A stretch of DNA of 64,000 nucleotides. Source: JAQVEB01 sp028698105 (GTDB lineage: Bacteria > Bacteroidota > Bacteroidia > Bacteroidales > Dysgonomonadaceae). Under the pieces are notes generated by a model. The model was given only the letters and a program-made list of their open reading frames with translations. It ran no database searches and was not told the origin of the DNA. Below are positions 42,565 through 51,218 of this stretch, one piece after another. A program made the translations under genes and the position numbers. The number at the start of each line of letters is the position of its first letter. The first letter of the stretch is position 1. The stretch lies in contig CAXYYA010000007.1 of the NCBI GenBank assembly GCA_964293155.1, forward strand, positions 31,721 through 95,720, given 5' to 3'.

Positions 42565-43887
42565 ATGAACGAGAAAAAATCAAAACGAAGGTATATTGTT
42601 CCGTTTATCGCGATGTCTATCATTGCTTTCCTGGCACTCATACCTGTTTCGAATAATGAGTTGGCACAAAATATCAAAATAGACAATGCCGATACGGCTT
42701 GGATTCTCATTGCCTCAGCCCTTGTTCTACTAATGACTCCCGGACTGGCATTCTTTTATGGCGGAATGGTACGATATAAAAACCTCGTTTCCACACTCTT
42801 ACAAAGCTTTATAACATTGGGAATTGTAAGTGTTATCTGGATAATTGTGGGTTTTAGCTTGGCTTTTGGCGACGATATAGGTGGTATAATAGGAAACCCG
42901 TTTACATTTCTGATGTTTAAAAACGTAGGTTTAACACCTAACACGGCATTTGCGACAACAATACCCTTTGCGCTGTTCGCCGTCTTTCAACTGAAATTCG
43001 CGATTATCACGCCTGCGCTAATAACTGGCGGCATTGCGGAAAGGATTCGTTTCTCGTCGCTAATGCTCTTTATTATTCTTTTCACTCTTTTCATTTATGC
43101 TCCTTTAGCGCATTGGACCTGGCATCCCGACGGATTTCTACGTAAATGGGGAGTGTTGGATTTCGCGGGGGGAACAGTGGTACATATTTCCGCAGGGTTT
43201 GCAGCGCTGAGCGGCGCAATGTTTCTTGGAAAAAGGAATGATGCCGGCGAGGGAAATCCCACAAACATTCCCTACATTTTGCTCGGTACGGGTCTTTTGT
43301 GGTTTGGGTGGTTCGGGTTCAATGCAGGATCGGCATTAGCTGCCAATGGTTTGGCCGTATCGGCATTCATTAACACCAACATTGCATCGGCAACCGCCAT
43401 GCTGACGTGGATACTGACAGACGGAGCAAGAGGGAAAAAACGTTCAGCCACAGGAGCAGCTGTTGGTGCAGTGGTAGGATTGGTTGCAATAACGCCTTCG
43501 GCTGGTTTTGTAACTGTGGGACAAAGTATTTTTATTGGTTTTACAGCTTCGCTTGTAAGTTATTCTGCCGTTCGTTTAAAATCGCGCAGCAGTATTGACG
43601 ATACGCTTGATGTATTCCCTTGTCACGGTATAGGTGGTATTGTGGGAATGCTTCTCACGGGTGTTTTTGCCGATAAGGTAGGGTTGATCTACGGAGAACC
43701 AACAACATTTCTTTATCATTTATTGGCGTTGGGTATTGTAAGTATTTTCACGTTCGGAGGCTCCTTTATGTTGTATAAACTCACCAATTTTATTCTTCCG
43801 ATGCGGGTTACAGAACTCCAAGAGCATCGTGGCCTGGATATTACCCAGCATGGAGAAGTTGCCACGGATATTCCGTCATGTTATTGA
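42565..43887 (+). CDS. amt: Ammonium transporter
   Basis: A 440-residue Amt/Rh-family channel. An extra N-terminal hydrophobic segment (YIVPFIAMSIIAFLALIPVS), probably a signal, precedes about 11 transmembrane helices. Motifs: 'DTAWILIASALVLLMTPGLAFFYGGMVRYKN', 'HWTWHPDGFLRKWGVLDFAGGTVVHISAGFAAL' (first pore His region), 'GLLWFGWFGFNAGSAL' and 'DVFPCHGIGGIVGMLLTGVFA' (second pore His). It imports ammonium. No PII (glnB) gene is adjacent, unlike in many bacteria. The 286 bases upstream are very AT-rich, with no clear promoter and no sigma-54 type site that I can see. Confidence 0.96.
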   Translation: MNEKKSKRRYIVPFIAMSIIAFLALIPVSNNELAQNIKIDNADTAWILIASALVLLMTPGLAFFYGGMVRYKNLVSTLLQSFITLGIVSVIWIIVGFSLAFGDDIGGIIGNPFTFLMFKNVGLTPNTAFATTIPFALFAVFQLKFAIITPALITGGIAERIRFSSLMLFIILFTLFIYAPLAHWTWHPDGFLRKWGVLDFAGGTVVHISAGFAALSGAMFLGKRNDAGEGNPTNIPYILLGTGLLWFGWFGFNAGSALAANGLAVSAFINTNIASATAMLTWILTDGARGKKRSATGAAVGAVVGLVAITPSAGFVTVGQSIFIGFTASLVSYSAVRLKSRSSIDDTLDVFPCHGIGGIVGMLLTGVFADKVGLIYGEPTTFLYHLLALGIVSIFTFGGSFMLYKLTNFILPMRVTELQEHRGLDITQHGEVATDIPSCY

Positions 43888-43898
43888 TCTTAACCCAA

Positions 43899-43933
43899 AA
43901 AAATCCCGCTTCATCACTGAGAGCGGGATTTTT
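43899..43933. terminator. Bidirectional terminator between amt and pckA
   Basis: AAAAATCCCGCT (43899-43910) pairs with AGCGGGATTTTT (43922-43933). The symmetric A/T tracts suit both convergent genes. Confidence 0.88.
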
Positions 43934-43967
43934 ATAAGTCTCCGTCAACAGACGGATATTTAAAAAA

Positions 43968-45572
43968 TTACAATTGCGGGCCTGCGGCAACCAACGATTT
44001 TCCTTCTTCGTTATCGGTGAACTTTTCGAAGTTCTTGATAAATCTTCCGGCAAGGTCTTTTGCTTTTTCTTCCCATTCTTTCGGGTCGGCGTATGTATCG
44101 CGCGGATCCAGAATTTTGTCATCCACATCTTTCAACGAAGTTGGAACTTCAAGATTAAAGATCGGGATCATTTTGGTTTCGGCTTTGTCAATAGAGCCAT
44201 CGAGAATACGGTCAATGATACCGCGTGTATCTTTAATTGAGATACGTTTGCCTGTTCCGTTCCACCCGGTATTTACCAGATAAGCGGTTGCACCCGATGC
44301 TTCCATTTTCTTCACCAGTTCTTCACCGTATTTTGTGGGGTGAAGCGACAGGAAAGCGGCACCGAAGCAGGCCGAGAATGTAGGTTGCGGAGTAGTTACA
44401 CCACGTTCCGTACCGGCCAATTTTGCCGTGAATCCTGAAAGGAAGTGATATTTTGTTTGTTCAGGAGTTAATTTTGAAACCGGAGGCATTACGCCGAAGG
44501 CGTCTGCGGTTAAGAAAATAACTTTTTGCGCAGGGCCGCCTTTTGAAACGGGACGAACGATATTTTCGATGTGATAGATGGGATACGAAACGCGCGTATT
44601 TTGCGTTACAGAACCATCGTTGAAGTCAATTTTTCCGTCTTTGTCAACGGTTACGTTTTCCAGCAACGCATCGCGTTTGATGGCTTTGTAGATATCGGGT
44701 TCCGATTCTTTATCGAGATTGATGGTTTTTGCATAGCAACCCCCTTCGAAGTTGAACACGCCTTCATCGTCCCAACCGTGTTCGTCATCGCCGATGAGTT
44801 GGCGGTTCGGATCGGTGGAAAGGGTTGTTTTTCCGGTTCCGGAAAGGCCGAAGAAAATAGCGGTATCGCCGTCTTTGCCTACGTTTGCTGAGCAGTGCAT
44901 GGAAGCAATTCCCTGCAAAGGCAGATAGTAGTTCATCATGGCGAAAATACCTTTTTTCATCTCGCCACCATACCAAGTACCACCAATAACCTGCATTTTT
45001 TCCGTCAGGTTAAATACGGTATATACTTCTGAGTTTAATCCTTGTTCTTTCCAATTCGGATTGGTTGTTTTGGAAGCATTCAGCGAAACGAAATCGGGTT
45101 CGCCATAGTTTGCCAATTCTTCTTCCGTTGGGCGGATAAACATATTTTTTACGAAATGCGCCTGCCAAGCCACTTCCATGATAAAACGCACTTTGAGGCG
45201 GGTTTCCGGATTCGCACCGCAAAAAGTATCCACAACAAACAAACGTTTGCCTGAAAGTTGTTTCACGGTGATTTCTTTTAACTCTTTCCAAACCTCGGTA
45301 GTGATGGGTTTGTTATCGTTTTTGGAACCTTCGGAAGTCCACCAGATGGTGTCTTTAGTTGTATCGTCTTTAACGATGTATTTGTCTTTGGGTGAACGGC
45401 CGGTGAAAATTCCCGTCATCACGTTCACCGCGCCAAGCTCGGTAACCTGTCCCTTTTCAAAACCTTCCAGACCAGGTTTTGTTTCTTCTTCGAACAACTG
45501 TTCGTACGATGGATTATGAACGATCTCTTTTACGTCCATGATGCCATACTTACTTAAATCTAAATTTGCCAT
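43968..45572 (-). CDS. pckA: Phosphoenolpyruvate carboxykinase (ATP)
   Basis: A 534-residue ATP-type PEPCK interconverting oxaloacetate and PEP. Motifs: 'TGIFTGRSPKDKYIVKD', 'KLTPEQTKYHFLSGFTAKLAGTERG', the kinase P-loop 'FFGLSGTGKTTLSTDPNR', metal and ATP site 'GDDEHGWDDEGVFNFEGGCYAK', and 'RVSYPIYHIENIV'. In anaerobic Bacteroidota it commonly runs toward oxaloacetate during succinate formation, making ATP. Stand-alone gene. A possible -7 element TATTTTTG lies upstream on its strand near 45650. Confidence 0.97.
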   Translation of the reverse strand: MANLDLSKYGIMDVKEIVHNPSYEQLFEEETKPGLEGFEKGQVTELGAVNVMTGIFTGRSPKDKYIVKDDTTKDTIWWTSEGSKNDNKPITTEVWKELKEITVKQLSGKRLFVVDTFCGANPETRLKVRFIMEVAWQAHFVKNMFIRPTEEELANYGEPDFVSLNASKTTNPNWKEQGLNSEVYTVFNLTEKMQVIGGTWYGGEMKKGIFAMMNYYLPLQGIASMHCSANVGKDGDTAIFFGLSGTGKTTLSTDPNRQLIGDDEHGWDDEGVFNFEGGCYAKTINLDKESEPDIYKAIKRDALLENVTVDKDGKIDFNDGSVTQNTRVSYPIYHIENIVRPVSKGGPAQKVIFLTADAFGVMPPVSKLTPEQTKYHFLSGFTAKLAGTERGVTTPQPTFSACFGAAFLSLHPTKYGEELVKKMEASGATAYLVNTGWNGTGKRISIKDTRGIIDRILDGSIDKAETKMIPIFNLEVPTSLKDVDDKILDPRDTYADPKEWEEKAKDLAGRFIKNFEKFTDNEEGKSLVAAGPQL

Positions 45573-45774
45573 CTTTTGAGTATTAAAATAATGTGAATAT
45601 ATAAATGTTATAAAATCTTTTGATTTTTAGCCTAAAACAGGTTACAAAAATAATCATTTTTTTCGGAATATGGAAACAATTAAAGAAAAATTTCCGTAAT
45701 TAGATTTTTTTCACCCTTTCCGTCTTATCAACAAAATAACACCCAAAAAAGTTTAATGATCACAACAAAACCAT

Positions 45775-45782
45775 TACCTTTG
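45775..45782 (+). promoter_or_regulatory. -7 promoter element of the upp-fkp unit
   Basis: TACCTTTG matches TAnnTTTG and lies 33 bases before the upp start. No clear TTTG at -33. Confidence 0.5.
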
Positions 45783-45815
45783 TTTTTCGGAAAATAACAC
45801 ATATAATTTTTTGCT

Positions 45816-46475
45816 ATGAACGTTATTAATTTTTCGGAAAACAACTCCTTACTTAATTCTTTTGTCCGTGAAATAAGAGACATAAACATCCAAAACGATC
45901 GCCTTCGTTTCAGAAGAAATATCGAAAGACTGGGCGAAATAATGGCTTACGAGATAAGCAAAGAGTTCAAATACAAAACGATAGAAGTAAAAACGCCATT
46001 GGGGGTATGCGATGTTAACATTCCCGACGAAGAAATAGTGATCGGCACCATTCTGAGGGCAGGACTACCCTACCACCACGGTTTTTTAAGCTATTTCGAC
46101 GGCGCCGAGAACGCGTTCGTGTCCGCTTACCGAAAATACAAGGAGACGGGACATCAATCATTCGATATTCATATTGAATATATTGCTTCGCCCGATATTG
46201 AGGGCAAAACCCTCATTCTTGCCGATCCGATGCTTGCCACAGGAAGCAGCATGGATTTAACATACAGGGCTCTGCTCACAAAAGGAACGCCAAAACACAT
46301 CCACATCGCCTCCATCATTGCAAGCCGCCAGGCTGTGGATTATTGCGTGCAAAATTTCCCACAGGACAAAACGACGATTTGGATTGCCGCCATAGACCCC
46401 GATTTGAATGAGTCGTCTTATATTGTTCCGGGAATCGGCGACGCGGGCGATTTGGCTTACGGCATAAAAAACTGA
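45816..46475 (+). CDS. upp: Uracil phosphoribosyltransferase
   Basis: A 219-residue salvage enzyme making UMP from uracil and PRPP. Motifs: 'IGTILRAGLPYHHGFLSYFDGAENAFVSAYRK', the PRPP loop 'KTLILADPMLATGSSMDLTYRALL' and the uracil-site ending 'IVPGIGDAGDLAYGIKN'. The next gene, fkp, starts one base after its stop, so the two are almost certainly co-transcribed. Linking uracil salvage with fucose salvage looks like convenience rather than pathway logic. Confidence 0.94.
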   Translation: MNVINFSENNSLLNSFVREIRDINIQNDRLRFRRNIERLGEIMAYEISKEFKYKTIEVKTPLGVCDVNIPDEEIVIGTILRAGLPYHHGFLSYFDGAENAFVSAYRKYKETGHQSFDIHIEYIASPDIEGKTLILADPMLATGSSMDLTYRALLTKGTPKHIHIASIIASRQAVDYCVQNFPQDKTTIWIAAIDPDLNESSYIVPGIGDAGDLAYGIKN

Positions 46476-46476
46476 T

Positions 46477-49329
46477 ATGAAAAAACTCATCTCTTTACCT
46501 CCGAATTTAGCAACGTACCTGAAAAAGCAAAACGACCCCGCTTTTTCGGATTACTTTTTCACCTCCGATCCGCCGCAAAAAAAACTCGGATCGGGTGGCG
46601 GAACCACGTGGCTGTTAAATGAGTGTAGAAAGAGTGAGAACAAAAGCGGCGATTTCCCCGAATGGCTTTCGCAAGAAAAACGCATTCTGATCCACGCCGG
46701 CGGGCAAAGTCGCCGGTTACCGGCCTATGCACCCATTGGGAAAATTTTTCTTCCGGTTCCTGTTTTCCGCTGGGCCAGAGGACAAAAGGTGAGCCAAACA
46801 CTCCTGTCGTTGCAGCTACCGTTGTACGAAAAGATGATGGAGAACGCGCCGGAAACTTTTCATACCTTAATCGCCAGTGGCGATGTTTATATTCACAACA
46901 CGGGAAAAATTCCTGAAATTCCCGATGCCGATATCGTTTGCTGCGGCATTTGGGTGGATGGTGATATCGCAAGCAGGCACGGCGTTTTCTTTTTCAACCG
47001 TGAAAACTCGTCCGAACTTGATTTCATGCTGCAGAAACCCGATACCGCAACACTCGAAGATTTGTCGCAGACGCATTATTTCATGATGGACATCGGCTTG
47101 TGGTTGCTGAGCGACAGAGCCGTTGCACGGCTTATGGAAAAATCGGGTTACAACAATGCCGATAGTGAAATATCGTTCTACGACCTGTATTCGGAATTTG
47201 GGCCGGCCATGGGAAACAACCCGAAAATATCGGATCGGGAAATAAACGAACTCAAAGTTGCCATTCTCCCGCTAAACGATGCCGAATTTTACCATTACGG
47301 TACCGGAAGAGAACTTATTTCATCTACCTTATCCATTCAGAATCAGACACAAAACCAAAAAGTTATTCTGCATAAAAAAATCAAACCACATCCGGCTATT
47401 TTTGTGCAAAATTGCGAGATTGATTACAACTTTACCGGCGAAAACGCCGAAATATGGATTGAAAATGCCCACATCGGTAACGATTGGAGACTGAATAAAA
47501 AACATATTCTTACCGGAATTCCCGAAAACAACTGGAAAATTACGCTTCCCGAAGGAATTTGCGTGGATATTGTTCCGATGAATAACGGATACGCCGTGCG
47601 CCCTTACGGTTTTGCGGACAAATTTGCAGGAAATCTGCACGATGCCGCCACAATATGGATGGGGAAACCGGTTTCGGTCTGGTTTGCCGAGAGAGCCGTG
47701 GAAATTTCCGCGGATTTGCTGAGAAGAACCGACGATATGCAGTTTGCCCGGCTTTTCCCCGTTTGCAATTCATTGGAAGAGATGGAAACCGTCCTGAAAT
47801 GGATGACTGGCATAACCGATGATGCCGAAGGCAAAAAAGTATGGCTGACGAATAACCGGTTATCGGCAGATGAAATTTCACAACGCGCCGATATTGAACA
47901 AATATTCGCCTCACGCGAAAAATTATTGAACAAAAACCGTCTTCTGCTCGCGAAAAATTACGCTAAAAGCGTTTTTTACCAGTCCGATCTCGAAGAGCAG
48001 GCGCACGCCTTTGCCTCGGCCAATTTACCGTTACCCGACAGGCTTCCTGAAAACACGGACATCCTGATGCGAATGCATAACGAAATGTTCCGTAGCCGGG
48101 TATTACAATTATCGGGAAAACCATTCAGGGAAGAACAAAACAACGCTTTCTCGCTGCTTCGCAAAGGACTTATTCAATCTGCAGGAAAACCAAAGTTAAC
48201 CCCGAAGCTGAGCGTGTATCCCGATCAAATTGTGTGGGCGCGAAGCCCTGTACGTATTGATCTTGCCGGCGGCTGGACGGATACGCCTCCGTATTGCCTT
48301 ATGGAGGGCGGAAACGTGGTAAATATCGCCATTGAACTCAACGGGCAACCGCCGATTCAGGTTTATGTGAAACCTTGCGTGGAACCGAAAGTGATCCTGC
48401 GCTCCATTGACCTGGGTGCAACAGAGATCATTGAAGATTATGAATCGCTGCAACAGTTTTATGCGGTGGGATCGCCTTTCTCCATTCCGAAAGCAGCGCT
48501 CACGCTTTGCGGTTTTTCGCCGGAATTTTCGCGCGAAGCGCACACGTCGCTTGAAACTCAATTGCGGGATTTCGGCAGCGGAATTGAAATTACCCTGCTT
48601 TCGGCCATCCCTGCGGGATCGGGATTGGGCACGAGCAGTATCTTATCGGCCACCGTATTGGGCGCGTTGTCCGATTTCCTCGGATTGCAATGGACGGAAA
48701 ACGAAATTTGCAGGCAAACACTGTTGCTGGAACAGCTTCTTACCACAGGTGGCGGGTGGCAGGACCAATATGGCGGCGTTTTACGCGGCGTGAAACTGCT
48801 CCGCACCGCGGAGGGATTCGATCAGACGCCGGTATCGAACTGGCTGCCGGATTATTTGTTCACGGCACCGCCGTATCGCGATTGCCATTTGCTGTACTAT
48901 ACGGGAATTACGCGCACGGCCAAACATATTCTGCAGGACATCGTGTCGGGCATGTTCCTCAACAAATCGGAAACATTGGCGCAACTGGCCGAAATGAAAG
49001 TGCATGCGCAGGCAACTGCCGAAGCCATTCAGCACGGCAATTTCGAGGCCTTGGGCAGAAGCATTGCCAAAACGTGGGAACAGAACAAGCGGCTCGACAG
49101 CGGCACCAATCCGGAAGCCATCGAAAAAATTATCGCTTTGGTAAAAGACCATACCCTCGGGCTAAAACTGCCGGGAGCCGGCGGAGGCGGCTATCTGTAT
49201 ATAGTAGCCAAAGACGCGCAAGCCGCGGCCGAAATCAAAAAAATCCTTTCAAACAATCCGCCGAACAACAAAGCCCGATTTGTTGATATGACGATTTCAC
49301 AAACCGGACTTCAGGTGAGCCGGAGTTAA
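46477..49329 (+). CDS. fkp: Bifunctional L-fucokinase / GDP-L-fucose pyrophosphorylase
   Basis: A 950-residue enzyme, the length known for Fkp of Bacteroides. The N-terminal half (about 1-430) is the guanylyltransferase with 'RILIHAGGQSRRLPAYAPIGKIFLPVPV'. The C-terminal GHMP kinase half (about 580-950) has 'RSPVRIDLAGGWTDTPPYCLMEGGNVVNIAI', the ATP loop 'IPAGSGLGTSSILSATVLGAL' and the late motif 'GLKLPGAGGGGYLYIVAK'. It turns free L-fucose into GDP-fucose for capsule and glycoprotein fucosylation. A DUF718 mutarotase gene 333 bases downstream fits the same sugar pathway. Confidence 0.96.
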   Translation: MKKLISLPPNLATYLKKQNDPAFSDYFFTSDPPQKKLGSGGGTTWLLNECRKSENKSGDFPEWLSQEKRILIHAGGQSRRLPAYAPIGKIFLPVPVFRWARGQKVSQTLLSLQLPLYEKMMENAPETFHTLIASGDVYIHNTGKIPEIPDADIVCCGIWVDGDIASRHGVFFFNRENSSELDFMLQKPDTATLEDLSQTHYFMMDIGLWLLSDRAVARLMEKSGYNNADSEISFYDLYSEFGPAMGNNPKISDREINELKVAILPLNDAEFYHYGTGRELISSTLSIQNQTQNQKVILHKKIKPHPAIFVQNCEIDYNFTGENAEIWIENAHIGNDWRLNKKHILTGIPENNWKITLPEGICVDIVPMNNGYAVRPYGFADKFAGNLHDAATIWMGKPVSVWFAERAVEISADLLRRTDDMQFARLFPVCNSLEEMETVLKWMTGITDDAEGKKVWLTNNRLSADEISQRADIEQIFASREKLLNKNRLLLAKNYAKSVFYQSDLEEQAHAFASANLPLPDRLPENTDILMRMHNEMFRSRVLQLSGKPFREEQNNAFSLLRKGLIQSAGKPKLTPKLSVYPDQIVWARSPVRIDLAGGWTDTPPYCLMEGGNVVNIAIELNGQPPIQVYVKPCVEPKVILRSIDLGATEIIEDYESLQQFYAVGSPFSIPKAALTLCGFSPEFSREAHTSLETQLRDFGSGIEITLLSAIPAGSGLGTSSILSATVLGALSDFLGLQWTENEICRQTLLLEQLLTTGGGWQDQYGGVLRGVKLLRTAEGFDQTPVSNWLPDYLFTAPPYRDCHLLYYTGITRTAKHILQDIVSGMFLNKSETLAQLAEMKVHAQATAEAIQHGNFEALGRSIAKTWEQNKRLDSGTNPEAIEKIIALVKDHTLGLKLPGAGGGGYLYIVAKDAQAAAEIKKILSNNPPNNKARFVDMTISQTGLQVSRS

Positions 49330-49456
49330 GTTAATTCACCAGATAAAAAACTGCGGATTTTAAAATATCCGAGGTTAAAACGCTTGCAACAGTTAATGGT
49401 AATTACAACCGAAATTGCTTTGAAATTGATTAATAAATATTTTAACGACTAAAAGT

Positions 49457-49630
49457 ATGGGTATAATAAAAGAACCAATAAGTGTTGATTTTGAAGTCGA
49501 ATCTCGTCCATTAACAAAAGACGAGGAAACAGCCATAAGCGACTTTATCCGTGCGGACAAAGAACGGCGTAAGAAAAAAACAATGCGCTTGCAAGAAAAG
49601 CGTAAGCGAAAAGCTAATGACTTAGTTTAA
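49457..49630 (+). CDS. Small conserved-looking basic protein (57 aa)
   Basis: ATG at 49457 to TAA at 49628-49630 encodes MGIIKEPISVDFEVESRPLT and then a charged helix, 'EETAISDFIRADKERRKKKT', ending in a strongly basic tail (MRLQEKRKRKAND). The sharp switch from acidic-neutral to Lys/Arg-rich and the clean start between two same-strand genes argue that it is real. I recall similar short proteins in Bacteroidota but no function. It might bind nucleic acid or serve as a partner of an unlinked protein. Confidence 0.55.
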   Translation: MGIIKEPISVDFEVESRPLTKDEETAISDFIRADKERRKKKTMRLQEKRKRKANDLV

Positions 49631-49662
49631 AACGTTTTTTGTTTTTATTTACTTCCACTAAA

Positions 49663-49995
49663 ATGAAACGTTTTTGCCAAACATTATCGTTGAAAAACGA
49701 TCCCGAATTGATTGAAGCATACGTACGTGAACATGCAAACGTGTGGCCGGAGATTCAGGAAGGAATCAGAGCCGTAGGTATTTTGGATATGCAGATTTTC
49801 ATGCACGAAAACCGGCTTTTTATGATCGTTGACACCGTTGACGATTTCGATTGGGACAAAGATATGGAACGATTAGCTGCTCTGCCACGGCAAGCCGAGT
49901 GGGAAGCCTACATGGACAAATATCAGGATGCGGGCGAAGGAAAGAAATCGAACGAAAAGTGGCAAATAATGCAGCGAATATTTAAGTTGAAATAA
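49663..49995 (+). CDS. rhaM: DUF718 / L-rhamnose mutarotase-family protein (110 aa)
   Basis: The start is taken at 49663 (MKRFCQTLSLKNDPELIEAYVREHANVWPEIQEGIRAVGI); the frame to 49639 adds eight unlikely residues. The family interconverts alpha and beta anomers of L-rhamnose. The pattern includes 'Y..EHANVWPEI' (catalytic His) and 'MERLAALPRQAEWEAYMDKYQ'. No rhamnose genes are near, while fkp is just upstream. L-fucose is therefore a likely substrate here, since Fkp needs the beta anomer of fucose-1-phosphate. That is inference; the symbol reflects the family only. Confidence 0.85.
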   Translation: MKRFCQTLSLKNDPELIEAYVREHANVWPEIQEGIRAVGILDMQIFMHENRLFMIVDTVDDFDWDKDMERLAALPRQAEWEAYMDKYQDAGEGKKSNEKWQIMQRIFKLK

Positions 49996-49998
49996 CCG

Positions 49999-50988
49999 CT
50001 ACTCATAAAACTTTTTCTCAAAAGCCTTAAACTCACCTTTCTTCAAGATCAAGCGGTTCCAAACGGCAGATAAAAACCCCGTTCCGTAACCGAAAAGCTG
50101 TGTCCATGCGGCAACAATGCTGTACAACCCCACTTTTAACGATTTGTTTTTCACCGATGCATCCACAAAAACGAGCAAACTGTATAAAAACGGTATCAAC
50201 AAAGCGTAAGGACAAATTATTGCTGAAAGCAAAAAGAAGGCCATCACAAGCGTAAATGCCGCCGGCAAAAGATGCACCAGTTTTAACGAACCGGGGTGCG
50301 CCAGATGCAGATTAATGCGCGCGATACCCGAATTGTAAACCTGTTTGAAAAATTTTTTGAAATCGGTGCGCCGTTTGTGATAAACATAAGCTTCGGGGAT
50401 CAATGCAGTGGAAAAACCGTTTTTAATGAGCCGGAGGCTAAAATCTATATCCTCCCCGAAACGCATGGTTCCGTATCCGCCGATAGCATCAAAAGCTTTT
50501 TTGGAAACGCCCAGGTTGAAGCTTCGCGGATGGAATTTGTCCATCGCTTTTTTGCCTCCTCGAATTCCTCCGGTGGTAAAAAAAGAGGTCATGGAGTAAT
50601 TTATCGCCTTTTGTACCGTTGTAAATGAGGGAAGCGCCCTGTCCGGGCCGCCGTAGGCGTCGGGAGCATGCACTGAAAGGAAATTTTGCACCTCCGTAAG
50701 GTAATTTTCGGGAATGATGCAATCGGAATCGAAAAAGATCAGGTAATCATGGCGCGCTTTTGCAGCACCTGCATTCCGCGACAATCCCGGCCCTGAATTC
50801 GGTTTTTCGATATACGTAACCGATAACCTTTTTTTATATTTTTCGGCAACGATATCGCTCTTTTTCGTGGAACCGTCTTCAACGAGGATCACTTCAAAAT
50901 CAGTGAATATCTGCCGGGTGAGGCTTTCCAACAATTCGTCCACTTCGTCGGGACGATTGAAAACAGGTATAACGATGGAGAAGTACAT
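49999..50988 (-). CDS. Family 2 glycosyltransferase with C-terminal membrane segments (329 aa)
   Basis: Start at 50988 (MYFSIVIPVFNRPDEVDELLESL); the longer frame to 51099 lacks similarity. GT2 fold: 'FEVILVEDGSTKKSDIVAEKY' (nucleotide-binding Asp), 'KPNSGPGLSRNAGAAKARHDYLIFFDSDCIIPENYL' (D-x-D in DSD), then 'GYGTMRFGEDIDFSLRLIKNG' and the late 'YHKRRTDFKKFFKQVYNSG' motif. The last 100 residues hold two or three hydrophobic helices (LVHLLPAAFTLVMAFFLLSAI), so the enzyme is membrane-attached. Acceptor unknown. It is convergent with the mutarotase gene, with a 3-base gap. Confidence 0.92.
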   Translation of the reverse strand: MYFSIVIPVFNRPDEVDELLESLTRQIFTDFEVILVEDGSTKKSDIVAEKYKKRLSVTYIEKPNSGPGLSRNAGAAKARHDYLIFFDSDCIIPENYLTEVQNFLSVHAPDAYGGPDRALPSFTTVQKAINYSMTSFFTTGGIRGGKKAMDKFHPRSFNLGVSKKAFDAIGGYGTMRFGEDIDFSLRLIKNGFSTALIPEAYVYHKRRTDFKKFFKQVYNSGIARINLHLAHPGSLKLVHLLPAAFTLVMAFFLLSAIICPYALLIPFLYSLLVFVDASVKNKSLKVGLYSIVAAWTQLFGYGTGFLSAVWNRLILKKGEFKAFEKKFYE

Positions 50989-51080
50989 TTTATGCTTTTT
51001 CGATACAAAACTAAAGAAATAAATTAACATAACAATAAAGCGCATCAAAAATAAAATTTGTATAAATAAATGTGAAAATA

Positions 51081-51112
51081 TTTGAATATCTGAAAACATC
51101 CGTTTATCTTTG
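51081..51112 (+). promoter_or_regulatory. Consensus promoter upstream of the TlpA-like gene
   Basis: TTTG (51081-51084), a 20-base spacer and TATCTTTG (51105-51112) fit the Bacteroidota consensus well. The leader to the ATG at 51219 is about 100 bases. Confidence 0.8.
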
Positions 51113-51218
51113 TCGTCTTATCTTCACGCATCGTTCGATACAACAGGACGCGTGTGGAGTGTATAAATTTAAAAGTAATTGATTTCCACTTTTTAACACG
51201 CTTATAAAGGTGAATTGT

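Noticed and set aside
48690..49286. 198-codon frame within fkp in another frame
   Set aside because: Lies inside the conserved GHMP kinase domain; Arg/Gly/Ala-rich nonsense composition.
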